Source: Fodinibacter sp963695175
GTDB taxonomy: Bacteria; Actinomycetota; Actinomycetes; Actinomycetales; Dermatophilaceae
Direction of reading: 5' to 3'
DNA length: 64,000 nt
Assembly (NCBI GenBank): GCA_963695175.1
Contig: CAVOGG010000001.1
Span: 62,001-126,000, forward strand
Shown here: one piece after another, positions 35,057 to 45,100 of the stretch
Layout: each line of letters starts with the position of its first letter
Position numbering within the stretch: the stretch's first letter is position 1
Notes under the pieces: model-generated
What the model saw: the letters and a program-made list of their open reading frames with translations, nothing else
Databases searched by the model: none
Told to the model about the DNA's origin: nothing
Program-made: the position numbers and the translations under genes

Positions 35057-35807
35057 ATGAGCGTGGTGATCAGCGCCCAGGACGTCGGGATCGAGTTCTA
35101 CATCTCCCGGCGCCGCAAGATGCAGGTCCGCGACCTGCTCTTCCACGGGGCCCCGACGACGACGTCCGACACCTTCTGGGCGCTGCGCGACATCAGCTTC
35201 GACATCCACGCCGGCGAGGCCGTCGGCTTGGTCGGCGGCAACGGCAGCGGCAAGAGCACCCTGCTCAAGGTGATCGCCGGGGTGCTGCTCCCCGACCGCG
35301 GTGAGGTCGCCGTCAGCGGGGGTGTCGCGCCACTCATCGAGCTCACCGGGGGCTTCCGCGGGGAGCTCACCTGCCGCGACAACCTGCACATCCAGGCCGC
35401 GCTGCACGGGCTCACCAAGGACCAGATCTCGGAGCGGTTCGAGAGCATGGTCGACTTCGCCGGGCCACAGGTGCGCGAGGCCCTCGACCGCCCGTACCGT
35501 CACCTGTCCTCGGGGATGCAGGTGCGCCTCGGCTTCGCCGTCATCTCCTCCCTCGACGAGCCGATCTTCCTCGTCGACGAGGTGCTGGCCGTCGGGGACA
35601 AGGCCTTCCGCGAGAAGTGCTACGAGCGCATGGAGAACCTGCTCTCGCAGGGGCGCACCCTCTTCCTCGTGTCGCACTCCGAGACGGGATCTCAAGCGCT
35701 TCGGCACCCGTGGCCTCTACCTGCGCAAGGGCGAGCTCGTCATGGACGGACCGATGGACGACGTCCTCGAGCAGTACAACGAAGACCTCGGCACCAAGAG
35801 CACCTGA
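35057..35807 (+). CDS. ABC exporter ATPase (Wzt/TagH type), one frameshift
   Basis: The ATPase shows Walker A GGNGSGKSTLLKV, ELTGGFRGELTCRDNLHIQAALHG, signature LSSGMQVRLGFAV, Walker B PIFLVDEVLAVGD and switch His in LVSHSE. Near 35685 (plus-strand GAGACGGGAT) the frame changes and DLKRFGTRGLYLRKGELVMDGPMDDVLEQYN (read in pieces) continues to the stop at 35807; removing one G of GGG restores the frame. It has no C-terminal carbohydrate-binding extension, so it matches short TagH/Wzt forms. ATG 35057 is 4 nt after the permease stop. Confidence 0.92.
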
Positions 35808-35856
35808 GTCGGGGCGGTGCGCGCAGCGTCTATCCTTGGAGGCGAACCCCTGCCCC

Positions 35857-37506
35857 ATGGAAGACGTGACGATGCCGCTTGCCGTTGACGCCGTGAACGC
35901 CGACGTCGCCCCTGCCAACGCCCCGGAAGACACGGCATCGGACCCCTTGAGGGGCACCCCGCCCACCAGGCGCGACATCCTGCCAGCCGTCGCCGTCGCG
36001 ACCGTGGTCACCGTCATGGCGTGGGTGTGGCGCTCTCCCATGGTGCCCACGGACCCATACCACTACGTCGTCCAGACACTGCAGTTTCCGAGTGACAACT
36101 GGGTCGCGCTCGGGCTGTCCCGGTACGGGATCTTCCTCGCCAACCTCCTGCCGGCCTACCTGTTCAAGAACGCGGAAGCCACCTACTACTTCTGGCCACT
36201 GGTGTCCACCGCCCTCCTCGCGGCGATGGTGTACCTGATCGCACGCCGCTTCTGGGGGGTCACCGCGGGGCTCGTCGCCGTCGTCATCCTGTTCTGCAAC
36301 ACCTTGGTGCTGTACAACCTCACCCGCTTCTACCCCGACGTCATGGCCATCGCGCTCGTCTACGCGGCCGCCTTCGCCGCACTCATGGCGAGGGACCGGG
36401 GCTTCCGGGGTCGCTCGAGCGTGGTGTGGCTGCTCGTGACGGGTTTCTTGCTCGGCTGGAGCTTCGAGGTCCGCGAGACGGCCATGCTGAGCTGGCCCAT
36501 CGTCATGCTCCTGCTGTGGAAGCGCGAAACGGTGGTGCGGGCCTTCGGTGTGGTCGCCATCACCGTCGGGCTGTGGCTCGCACTTGACGTCGGGATCAGC
36601 TGGTTCGTCTACGGAGATCCTCTGCTGAAGGCGCACGTCCTCATCGGTGAGAACCCGGCAGGTGCCGGGTACCCCGCGCCGCAGCGGCCGCCCTCGGCGG
36701 TGCTTGCAGAGCCGGTGCACCACTCACGGTGGGACTGGTTCCTCACCATCCCCCGGACCGCCCTCGCGGCGCGACCCGACGGAGTGTGGGTCGTCCTCGG
36801 TGGAGTCGTCGCCGCGCTGGCCGTCTTCGCCCGGAACCGGCCGTTGAGGCTGTTCGCCGCCGGCTTCATCGCCGTGTACGGCTTGAACCTGCTGGCGGGT
36901 GGCGTCCTGCTCCCGCAGCGTCCCTTCGGTGACCTCGCGAACTCCCGGTACTGGATCCAGTACTTCCCTGCCGTCGCCCTGGTTCTGGGAGGACTCACCG
37001 GGCAGGCCATCAGATGGCTGGGCTCCAGGCCAGTGGCCCGGCGTGGCCGGTGGGCCCGGTGGCTGGTGCCCGTCGCCGTGGCAGGTGCCGTCTGCGCCGT
37101 GCCGGTGTGGCAGGCGCAGCAGTTCCTCACGAACACCGCGGCGTTCGCTCCCAACGGCGGAGACGCCCTGGAGGAGTTGCGCGACTACGCGGCCGGCGCG
37201 GGGTTCACCGCCGACACCTTGTGGACGGACAGCCGGACGCTACGGCTGCTGCCCGTCGTCCAGCGGCCGGTTTTCGGCGGAGAGAAGCTCTGGACCGCGA
37301 AGGGGCGCACCCTCACCAAGGACTCGGTCCCGCAGCCGGGCGACGCGGTCCTGTTCTACAGCGCCCACGACACCGGGGTCTGCATCCACTGCAACTGGAA
37401 CATGCAGGGCTGGCTCAAGGAGCACCCGCAGGTGCCGGCGAACTGGGACCTCGTGTACGCGACCGGTGACAAGAACATCGAGCTCTACCGGTCCGGTGAC
37501 GGCTGA
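35857..37506 (+). CDS. Polytopic membrane protein, GT39/ArnT-like
   Basis: The 549-residue protein has about eleven hydrophobic segments and an early loop RSPMVPTDPYHYVVQTLQFPSDNWVALGLSRYG (read in pieces), similar to the first periplasmic loop of GT-C transferases, though the usual DE/ExD catalytic pair is not clear. C-terminal ~120 residues form a soluble domain containing a CIHCNW pair. Codon use is less GC-biased than neighbours. ATG 35857 is 20 nt after a TATCCT box and 14 nt after GGAGG; ATG 35872 is an alternative. Likely a polymer glycosyltransferase or assembly protein. Confidence 0.65.
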   Translation: MEDVTMPLAVDAVNADVAPANAPEDTASDPLRGTPPTRRDILPAVAVATVVTVMAWVWRSPMVPTDPYHYVVQTLQFPSDNWVALGLSRYGIFLANLLPAYLFKNAEATYYFWPLVSTALLAAMVYLIARRFWGVTAGLVAVVILFCNTLVLYNLTRFYPDVMAIALVYAAAFAALMARDRGFRGRSSVVWLLVTGFLLGWSFEVRETAMLSWPIVMLLLWKRETVVRAFGVVAITVGLWLALDVGISWFVYGDPLLKAHVLIGENPAGAGYPAPQRPPSAVLAEPVHHSRWDWFLTIPRTALAARPDGVWVVLGGVVAALAVFARNRPLRLFAAGFIAVYGLNLLAGGVLLPQRPFGDLANSRYWIQYFPAVALVLGGLTGQAIRWLGSRPVARRGRWARWLVPVAVAGAVCAVPVWQAQQFLTNTAAFAPNGGDALEELRDYAAGAGFTADTLWTDSRTLRLLPVVQRPVFGGEKLWTAKGRTLTKDSVPQPGDAVLFYSAHDTGVCIHCNWNMQGWLKEHPQVPANWDLVYATGDKNIELYRSGDG

Positions 37507-37536
37507 CGGGCACCGCGTCCGGTGACGGGCACCGCG
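37504..37536. repeat. 19-bp-period direct repeat at 3' end
   Basis: TGACGGGCACCGCG occurs at 37504-37517 and 37523-37536, the first copy including the stop codon region of the membrane protein gene. The copies sit between convergent genes. Probably slippage or terminator-associated. Confidence 0.6.
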
Positions 37537-37547
37537 CCGTCGGCGCC

Positions 37548-37937
37548 TCAGGCCCCCTCAGGGTCGCCCGTCTGCCCGGGGGGCCCGGACCGCGGATGGT
37601 CCCGCTGCGAGGCCTCGTCCAGCGCGATCCGCCGGGCCAGGCGGGTGTAGTTGGTCTCCAGGTCACGGAAGCGCAGGTAGGTCGTCACGGTGAAGCTGAG
37701 GAAGGCGACCACCAGGGCGTAGAGCACGAGGTCGGTGCCGCGGCCGACCCCGACCAACCGGGCGCCTCTGCTCCAGACGTCCGGGAAGAGGATGGAGACC
37801 GCCGCGAAGGCCGCGAACACCACCAGCCCGATCCGTCGGATCGCCTGAGCCCGGGCCCCGCGCGAGCGGAAGAGCCGGGCGACGACCAGGATGACCACGA
37901 CGATGAGCAGGACCTGGATGAGCACCACCGCGTTCAT
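37548..37937 (-). CDS. DUF2304 membrane protein
   Basis: The 129-residue protein has three membrane helices (about 3-22, 35-54, 71-90) and a polar tail with LRFRDLETNYTRLARRIAL, the DUF2304 pattern. Genes of this family routinely sit beside dolichol-phosphate-sugar synthase-like GT2 genes, as here, where ATG 37937 overlaps the GT2 stop as ATGA. It is thought to partner the glycosyltransferase at the membrane. Confidence 0.85.
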   Translation of the reverse strand: MNAVVLIQVLLIVVVILVVARLFRSRGARAQAIRRIGLVVFAAFAAVSILFPDVWSRGARLVGVGRGTDLVLYALVVAFLSFTVTTYLRFRDLETNYTRLARRIALDEASQRDHPRSGPPGQTGDPEGA

Positions 37938-38620
37938 CGGAACATCAGCTCCACGAGGATGTTGACGGAGTTCCACAGGGACTGACCCTTGGACTTCGAG
38001 TAGTCGGTGTAGAGGATGTGCACCGGGCTCTCGCCGTAACGCACCTTCATCTCGCCGATCTGCGCGACCAGCTCGGACGCGTGCGCCATCCGGTTCTGGG
38101 TCAGGTCGATCCGGTCGACGACGTCACGGCGCATCACCCGCAGCCCGTTGTGGGCGTCGGTGAGCTTGGTGCCGGTAGTCACGTTCGTGTAGCCGACCGC
38201 CAGGCGCAGGATGACCTTCTTCATCAGGCTCGGCGTCGTGCGGTCGTCGAGGAACCGCGACCCGAACACGACCTGGAGGTCCTCGGCGCGGGCCTTGTCG
38301 AGCATCTCGAGCACGTCGCTCACCTGGTGCTGCCCGTCGGCGTCGAAGGTGACCACCCACTGCATCGACGGCACCGACCGCGCGTACTCGAACCCGGTCT
38401 GCAGCGCGGCGCCCTGGCCGAGGTTGACCGGGTGCCGCACCACGAACGCACCGGCCGAGGCCGCCGCATCGGCGCCGCGGTCGGAGGAGCCGTCATCGAC
38501 GACGACGACGTTGGCGAAGGTGCGTCGGGCGTCGTGGACGACGTCAGCGATCACGGCCTCCTCGTTGAAGAGGGGGACCACGAGCCAGACGTCGTCGGTT
38601 GGGCTGCCGCTGGTGCTCAT
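37934..38620 (-). CDS. GT2 family glycosyltransferase (polyprenyl-phosphate sugar synthase-like)
   Basis: The 228-residue enzyme has the GT-A fold of DPM1-like synthases: VWLVVPLFNEEAVIADVV, VVVDDGSSDRG, NLGQGAALQTGFEYA, TFDADGQH (DxD), FGSRFLDDRT and TDAHNGLRVMRRD. It makes a lipid-phosphate sugar donor. ATG 38620 is 7 nt after a TAGGCT box, so the longer open frame is not used. It is coupled to the DUF2304 gene. Confidence 0.92.
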   Translation of the reverse strand: MSTSGSPTDDVWLVVPLFNEEAVIADVVHDARRTFANVVVVDDGSSDRGADAAASAGAFVVRHPVNLGQGAALQTGFEYARSVPSMQWVVTFDADGQHQVSDVLEMLDKARAEDLQVVFGSRFLDDRTTPSLMKKVILRLAVGYTNVTTGTKLTDAHNGLRVMRRDVVDRIDLTQNRMAHASELVAQIGEMKVRYGESPVHILYTDYSKSKGQSLWNSVNILVELMFR

Positions 38621-38675
38621 TGCGGCCAGCCTACGGTGACGCGCCCCGGATACCGGGAGGGCACTCGGGGGGCCG

Positions 38676-39476
38676 TCACCAGCCGGCTGCCTTCGCGGCG
38701 CGGGCCCAGTAGCGCAGCCCGTCGTACTTGACCCGGGCGACGGCACCGCGGCGGGTGCGACCCGTGGCGGCGTGCTCGGTGTGGCGGAGCACTGCGCTGG
38801 GCACGTACCGCACCTCGAGGTCGAGCCGAGCGCACTCCCGCGCGAACCACAGCTCCTCCCCGAAGAGGGCGAACGGGTAGTCGCACGACCCGCCGGCGGC
38901 GAAGAACCGGGGCGTGAGCACGATGCAGGAGCCGTGTCCGGCGAACACCGCGCTGCCCGGCTCGACCCCGCTGACGGTGCGCGAGCTGTGGCCTTCCTTG
39001 CGCAGCAGGAGCAGGTCGGCCACCTGCGGCACCCGGTGCACCGCCGCGAGGGCGCGCAACCACCGGGCCGAGGGCGGGGTGAGCAGGTTCGGGTTCTGGT
39101 CGACCCCGAGACTGCCGATGACCGCGGGAGCCAGCCACCCGGCATCCGGGAAGGCGTCGACCTGCCGCAGCAGCTCGGAGACCAGCCCTGGGTCGGCGAC
39201 GAGGTCGCAGTTGCAGAGCACGACCGGGCTCGAGGTGTCGACGTGTGGGAGCGCGCGCTGCAGGGCGGGCAGGTAGCCGGGGTTGTCCTCGAAGGAGAGG
39301 ACGCGCACCCGCGGGTCGTCGGAGAACGCCGCCGTCGCGGCCGCGGTGTCGCCGGGCTTGTTAGCGCAGAGCACGACCTCGAGCGCGGTGTCGGTGCCGA
39401 GCGAGGAGACCAGACGCGTGGCGTCGTCGACCCCCCCGTACGAGACGACGACGAACGTCAGTGCCGGGGTGCTCAC
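38676..39476 (-). CDS. GT2 family glycosyltransferase (rhamnosyltransferase-like)
   Basis: The 266-residue protein resembles WbbL-type GT2: LTFVVVSYGGVDDATRLV, VLCANKPGDTAAA, NPGYLPALQRALPH, VVLCNCDLVADPGL (replacing the standard DxD with CDL), and FALFGEELWFARECARLDLEVRYVPSAVLRHTEHAA (read in pieces) near the C-terminus. The acceptor is unknown. GTG 39476 overlaps the stop of the upstream GT2 as GTGA. Confidence 0.85.
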   Translation of the reverse strand: MSTPALTFVVVSYGGVDDATRLVSSLGTDTALEVVLCANKPGDTAAATAAFSDDPRVRVLSFEDNPGYLPALQRALPHVDTSSPVVLCNCDLVADPGLVSELLRQVDAFPDAGWLAPAVIGSLGVDQNPNLLTPPSARWLRALAAVHRVPQVADLLLLRKEGHSSRTVSGVEPGSAVFAGHGSCIVLTPRFFAAGGSCDYPFALFGEELWFARECARLDLEVRYVPSAVLRHTEHAATGRTRRGAVARVKYDGLRYWARAAKAAGW

Positions 39477-40348
39477 CGGCCGGCCTCCGGTCGGTCACCC
39501 GCGGCCGTCGCCGGGGCGGCCGGGTCGTCGTGCCCGCGCCGGAAGAGCACGGCGTAGACCCGCTTGAGCAGGGTGGGCGGGATGACGCGGAACGCACCGC
39601 GCACGACCATGTTGCGGGCGAGCAGGACGTTGCCGATCGTGCCCGTGTCACGCAGCCGGCGCTGCACGTCCCACTCGTTGGGCAGCATCCGCCAACCGCC
39701 GCGCCGCGAGATCATGCCGTCGCCGGCGTTGAACAGCACGAGCGCCTCGTCGAGGTTCTCGGCGCGGCCCCCGGCGGCGAGCATCCTGGCGAACAGGTCG
39801 TAGTCCTGCATGTAGCGCAGGTCGGCATAGCCACCGGCGTCGAGCGCGAGCTGCCTCCGGAAGACCACCGTCGGGTTGTTGATGGGGTTGTTCAGGCGCA
39901 TCCGGGCCGCGATCTGCTCGTGGGTGCGCGGGTTGCGCCGCACGCCGACCACGTGCTCCGGAGTGCCCTCGAACTCGATCATCGCCGACCCGACGAGGTC
40001 GAGCTGGTGCTGCTCGACGGCATCCATCTCGCGCTCCAGTCGGTGGGGGAGCGAGACGTCGTCGGAGTCGTGGCGGGCCACGAAGTCGCCGGTCGCGAGA
40101 TCCAGGCCGTGCGCCGAGGCGAGGCCGCTGCCGAGGTTGCGGGGCAGCCGCTCGATGCGCATCGCCGGGTGGGTGGCGGCAGCGGCGGCGAGGGCCGCGT
40201 CGAGCGGCTCCGGCACCGGGCCGTCGACCACGACGAGGAACTCCTCCGGGGGCCGGGTCTGGCTGGTGATCGAGGCCACCGACCGCTCCAGCTCCTCGAC
40301 CGTGGTGCCGTGGTAGGTGGTCATCAGCACGGTGAGGGTGGGCGGCAC
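39473..40348 (-). CDS. GT2 family glycosyltransferase
   Basis: The 291-residue enzyme shows TVLMTTYHGTTVEELERSVASI, FLVVVDGPVPEPL, NLGSGLASAHGLDLATGDFVARHDSDD with the DxD, NPINNPTVVFRRQLALDAGGY, and YMQDYDLFARMLAAGG. It is a single-domain inverting transferase of the O-antigen type. GTG 40348 is 6 nt from a TAGAAT box (40360-40355), so it begins a leaderless operon with the next GT2. Confidence 0.9.
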   Translation of the reverse strand: MPPTLTVLMTTYHGTTVEELERSVASITSQTRPPEEFLVVVDGPVPEPLDAALAAAAATHPAMRIERLPRNLGSGLASAHGLDLATGDFVARHDSDDVSLPHRLEREMDAVEQHQLDLVGSAMIEFEGTPEHVVGVRRNPRTHEQIAARMRLNNPINNPTVVFRRQLALDAGGYADLRYMQDYDLFARMLAAGGRAENLDEALVLFNAGDGMISRRGGWRMLPNEWDVQRRLRDTGTIGNVLLARNMVVRGAFRVIPPTLLKRVYAVLFRRGHDDPAAPATAAGDRPEAGR

Positions 40349-40357
40349 CCGACGATT

Positions 40358-41941
40358 CTAGGTGCTCGCGGGAGTCGTGCCGCGCCCGCGCACGGTCGCC
40401 CAGAGGGCGGCGACCTCGTGCCGGTTGAGCAGCACCCACGCCACCGCGAAGACCGCCGCGGCGGCCAGCTGGGCCGCCGCGCCGGTGGGGCCCTGGACCC
40501 GCCGGGCCAGCTCGGCCAGCACCAGCACGACGGCCGTGCCACCGACGAGCTTGGCCGCCAGGTCGAGCCAGTGGTGCCGCTCGACCCACCACACGGTGGC
40601 GAGCATGCCGAGGGAGGCCAGCCCCGACCCGATGAGGTACCCCAGCGCCACCCCGACGGTTCCGTGACCGGGTGCGAGGAACGGCCACACCGCGAGGCTC
40701 ACGACGAGGCCGGCGAGGTTGACCATGGCTACGGCCCGGGGTCCGCGCACGCGGGTGGAGACCAGCGTCGTCGCGGCGCCGAGCGCGATCGACGCGAGCA
40801 TCACCGCGACGAGGAGGATCGGGAGCACCGCGGCGGCCCCTGAGTACTCCGCGCCCCAGACCACCGCGATGGCGAGCGGGCTGACGATGACGAGCACGCC
40901 GAACAACCCGACGAAGATCGCGGTGAGCCGCCGTGCGATGGCGTCGCTCTGGGCGTGCACGGCTGCCCGGTCACCCCGGCCGGCGGCGGCGACCAGTGGG
41001 GGCACGAGCACGGTCCCCAGGGCCAGGGAGAGCATCGACGCCGGCGTGGCCAGGGTCAGGGCCGCCGCGAAGTCACCGGCTTCGCCGGGCCCGGCATAGG
41101 CATGCGCCGCGAGCTGGGAGAGCTGGAGCAGGCCGCCGCTCGCGAGCCCGCTGACGGCACCGAACATCACGAAGTGGTCGATCTGGCGCCGCAGCGCCGC
41201 GTCGACGCGCCCCGCGGCTCGGGCCGGCCAGGAGACGACGGCGAACAGGGCGTACCCGAGCGCGAGTGGCAGCAGGGCGAGCGCCGTGAGGTCGAGGGTG
41301 AGCACCACGGTGACGACCACGAGGGCCAGGCCCCCGGCGATGGTGTCCCAGACGGCCACCTGACGGAACCGCAGCTGGCCGTACTGGATGCCGCGCAGCG
41401 CGATGTACATGGAGTACGAGAACGCCAGCACCACCGTGCCGATCGTGTGCACCGGGCTGAAGCCGAGCCACAGCGACCCCACCAGGGCGACCGTCGTGGG
41501 GAGGACGAGGCTGATCCGGGCGGTCCGGATCGCGATGTGGCGGGCCACCACCGCGGCACCCTCCGGGTCGGCGAGGGTGGCTCGCGCGGCCACGAACCGG
41601 GTGCCCGCCGCCGACGCCGGGGCGCCCCAGAGCTGGCTGGCGAGAACCGACAATGACAGCGAGGTGTTGGTCTGGCCGAGCAGCTCGCGCGAGCCGAGGT
41701 GGCCGATGAGCACGCCGTAGAGAAGCCGGGCCAGGCCCTGTACCGCCGTGGCGTAGGTGCTCAGGGCAGCCCGGGAGCGCAGGCTGTCCCCGGCGGGGGG
41801 CGCGGGCGGGGCGTCCGGAGCCGGTTCGGAGGAGTCGGTCGCGTCGGGGTGCACGACGATCGGCGGGGGGTCGCCGGAGGGTGACGAAGCGACCTCGGGG
41901 CCGGGGTCGCGTCCGTCGAGCGCGGACGGCTCCTGCGGCAT
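40358..41941 (-). CDS. Wzx-type oligosaccharide flippase
   Basis: The 527-residue protein has about fourteen hydrophobic helices in the MATE/MOP superfamily pattern, with LRSRAALSTYATAVQGLARLLYGVLIGHLGSRELLG (read in pieces) at the first helix and repeated LVVPPLVAAAGRGD and VWGAEYSGAAAVLPILLVAVM segments. The N-terminal 50 residues are disordered, Pro/Asp-rich. It should flip a lipid-linked repeat unit. ATG 41941 follows TATGCT by 6 nt, against use of the longer frame to 42088. Confidence 0.88.
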   Translation of the reverse strand: MPQEPSALDGRDPGPEVASSPSGDPPPIVVHPDATDSSEPAPDAPPAPPAGDSLRSRAALSTYATAVQGLARLLYGVLIGHLGSRELLGQTNTSLSLSVLASQLWGAPASAAGTRFVAARATLADPEGAAVVARHIAIRTARISLVLPTTVALVGSLWLGFSPVHTIGTVVLAFSYSMYIALRGIQYGQLRFRQVAVWDTIAGGLALVVVTVVLTLDLTALALLPLALGYALFAVVSWPARAAGRVDAALRRQIDHFVMFGAVSGLASGGLLQLSQLAAHAYAGPGEAGDFAAALTLATPASMLSLALGTVLVPPLVAAAGRGDRAAVHAQSDAIARRLTAIFVGLFGVLVIVSPLAIAVVWGAEYSGAAAVLPILLVAVMLASIALGAATTLVSTRVRGPRAVAMVNLAGLVVSLAVWPFLAPGHGTVGVALGYLIGSGLASLGMLATVWWVERHHWLDLAAKLVGGTAVVLVLAELARRVQGPTGAAAQLAAAAVFAVAWVLLNRHEVAALWATVRGRGTTPAST

Positions 41942-41995
41942 CCACGCAGCATACCGAGCCTTCTGGGTCACGATTTTCTGGTACAGGAGGTACGA

Positions 41996-42010
41996 ATGTG
42001 TTCGCTGTGA
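41996..42010 (+). CDS. Four-codon mini-ORF with strong ribosome-binding site
   Basis: AGGAGG (41985-41990) lies 5 nt before ATG-TGT-TCG-CTG-TGA, encoding Met-Cys-Ser-Leu. It is the best Shine-Dalgarno in the region and does not serve any annotated gene. A TGTGT/ACACA stem (41997-42001 with 42010-42014) covers it. Possibly chance or a leader signal for the amidase gene. Confidence 0.3.
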   Translation: MCSL

Positions 42011-42080
42011 CACACTCGCCGGTGCAACCGCAGCACCCCCGGGCCCCCTGAAACCGTTCCGCCGCGGCCGACCCGACGGG

Positions 42081-42096
42081 TGTGTCACCGATCACG
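42081..42096. promoter_or_regulatory. Crp/GlxR-like site
   Basis: TGTGTCACCGATCACG matches TGTGA-N6-TCACA at 8 of 10 defined positions. It is 13 nt before the amidase ATG, a position that could repress if the promoter is adjacent. An adenylate cyclase gene in the window makes cAMP control plausible, but no Crp gene is seen here. Confidence 0.35.
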
Positions 42097-42109
42097 ACTG
42101 GGTCGAATC

Positions 42110-45100
42110 ATGAGAACTCTCGGCATCATCACTGCATCCACCCTGCTGGCCGGCGCCGCCGTCGTCGTGCCCGTCGTGTCCGTCGGTGCGACGCCACATG
42201 CGGTCAAGCCCTCGCTCCAGCGGGTGCCCATGCCCGCGGCACACGCCGCGGCGACCAGCGCGACCAGAGGCGCCGCCGGAGTGGCTCCCGGCGCAGTGCC
42301 GGGGACGGCGTCCGAGAGCGTGCTGACCCGCGACACCGACGGGGTCGACGTCGTCGGCGTCGGGTTCCCCGACCGGGCGACCGCCCAGGGCGTGACGGTG
42401 TCGGTGCGCAGCATGGCCGGTGGTCGGTGGGGTTCGTGGACCGAGGTCGGCCTGAGTGACTCCGCGCCCGACCCCGGCAGCGCCGAGGCAGCCCGGGCGA
42501 AGGTCGCGACCGAGCCGGTCGGCATCGCCGGGTCCGAGCAGGTCCAGATCCGGGTGAGCGCCAGCAAGGCCACCGCGCGGCTCGACCGCATCGAGGCCAC
42601 GTTCGTCGACGGCGGGACCAGCGCGGCGGACGGGTCTCTGGGGCAGGCACCCGCCGCGACGGCCGGGGCAGCGGCCATGAAGCCGGCCATCATCAGCCGT
42701 GCGCAGTGGGGAGCCGACGAGAGCCTGCGCAACTGCTCGCCGGACTACGTCGACAAGGTCAAGGGCGCCATCGTTCACCACACCGTGAACACCAACACCT
42801 ACACGGCCGACCAGGCGGCCGGTCTCGTGCGAGGCATCTACGCCTACCACGTCAACGGCAACGGCTGGTGCGACATCGGCTACCAGTTCCTCGTCGACCG
42901 CTTCGGTCGCCTCTACGAGGGCCGGTTCGGTGGGGACTACAAGAACGTCGTGGGCGCCCAGGCGCAGGGCTTCAACATGCAGAGCTTCGGCATCTCCTCC
43001 ATCGCCAACCACGACCCCGACACCGCGGGCGCCGTCGCACCGTCGAACGCCGTGCTGTCGGCCATCGGCAAGCTGATCGGGTGGAAGGCCTGGCTCAACG
43101 GGTTCGACCCGTCGACCACGGTGAGCTACACCTCGGCGGGAAGCACGAGGTGGCCCGAGGGGACGGTCATCACCAAGCCACGGGTGTCCGGGCACCGCGA
43201 CTTCAACCTCACCACCTGCCCCGGCGACCTGATGTACAGCCGGCTGGCGTCCGTGCGCTCCACCGCGGCCGCCACCTACACGGCCGGGGTCAGCGCGGCG
43301 TCGTCCGAGGCCGCCGCCAGCAGCGTGGTGGAGACCTACACCCGCCCGTCGGGAACCTCGTTCTCCCTGTCCGGTCGCGGCTTCGGCCACGGGCGTGGGA
43401 TGAGCCAGTACGGCGCCTACGGTGCCGCACTCAGCGGCCTGACCCGCGACCAGATCCTCGACTTCTACTACCCGAACACCACCCGGTCCACAGCGGTCGG
43501 CAACCCCACGGTGCGGGTCAGGCTCACGGCGCTGGGCGCCACCTCGACGCAGGTCGTCACCGCTCCCAACCTCGTCATCACCGACGGCACCAGGACCGGA
43601 CCGCTCTACGTGAACAACTCCGACGGCTCGCTGCGCACGCGGTGGCGCGTCGTCCCCGACGGCGCCGGGCTGACCCTGCAGTGGCTGCAGAGCGGCACCT
43701 GGCGCAGCGCGACCAGCTGGAAGGCCGTCACGAAGCCGCTGTCCTTCAGCGACACCTCGCTGGCCAAGGTCCGGGTCGTCATGCCCGACGGCACGCAGCG
43801 TGACTACCGCCGCGTCGTGCGCAGCGTGCGGTCCGGCACGGGCCTGATGACGCTGAGCGTCGTGCCGATGGACTACTACCTGCAGAGCGTGGTCCCCTCG
43901 GAGATGCCGCCGTCGTGGTCGGCCGCGGCCCTGCAGGTGCAGGCGGTCGCCGCCCGTACCTACGCGGCCTACGAGATGGCCCACCAGGCGTCCGGTTCCG
44001 CGTACGACCTGTGCGACAGCACCGCGTGCCAGGTCTACAAGGGCCTGGCCGGCTACACCTCCAGCGGCACCCTGGTGCCGCACGAGAACGCCTCGTCGAC
44101 CGCGGCGGTCACCGCCACCAGCGGGCTGGGCGTCTTCTACGGCGGCGTCCCGGCCTTCACCCAGTTCGGCTCGTCGAACGGCGGCCAGACCGTGGCCTCC
44201 TCGCTGGCCTACCAGGTGTCCAAGGCCGACCCCTACGACGACGTGCCCTCGGGCAGCTCGAGTCGGTGGACCACCTCGCTGTCGATCAGCTCCCTCGAGC
44301 GGGCCTACTCGACCGTCGGCACCCTCCAGGCGTTGCGGGTCGACAAGCGCGACGGCCTCAATGCCTGGGGCGGACGCATCGCGAGCGTGACGATCATCGG
44401 CTCAGCGGGCTCCAAGACCGTCACCGGTGACTCCTTCCGCTCCACGATGGGCCTGCGCAGCACCTGGTGGACCGTCACCTCGGCGCCGGCGACGTCCGCG
44501 GCGTCCTACCCCAAGGACCTCGACGGCAACGAGCGGGGCGACCTGCTCGCGGTCGACACCGCGGGCGCGCTGCGGCTGCTCTCCGGCAGTGGCGTGGGCG
44601 CGTTCACCGCGAAGTCGATGGGCGGCGGCTGGGGCAGTCGCGGGCTGATCGCCGACGTGGGCGCCTGGGACGGCGACAACCGCCACGACGTCATCGAGCG
44701 CGACGGCACGACGCTCTACTACCACCCGGGCAACGGAGCCGGCGGTTTCCTGGCGCGGGTAGCCATCAGTCCCGGCTGGGACACCATCAACCTCGTCTCG
44801 GGTGCCGGTGACCTCGACGGCGACCGCCACACCGACTTCCTGGCCCGCACCACCTCCGGGCAGCTGAAGGTGTACCGCGGTGACGGCACCGGCAAGGTCG
44901 TCTCGACGATCCTCATCGGTTCGGGCTGGGGCGGCTACCGCGTCGTCCTGTCACCCGGCGACCTCACCGGGGACGGCAAGGGCGACGTGCTGGCGGTGCG
45001 CACCAGCGACAACGCGATGCTCCTGTACCCGGGCACCGGCACCGGCAAGGTCGGCTCGCCGACGACGGTCAGCGGATCGTGGGCCAGCTACAGCAGCTTC

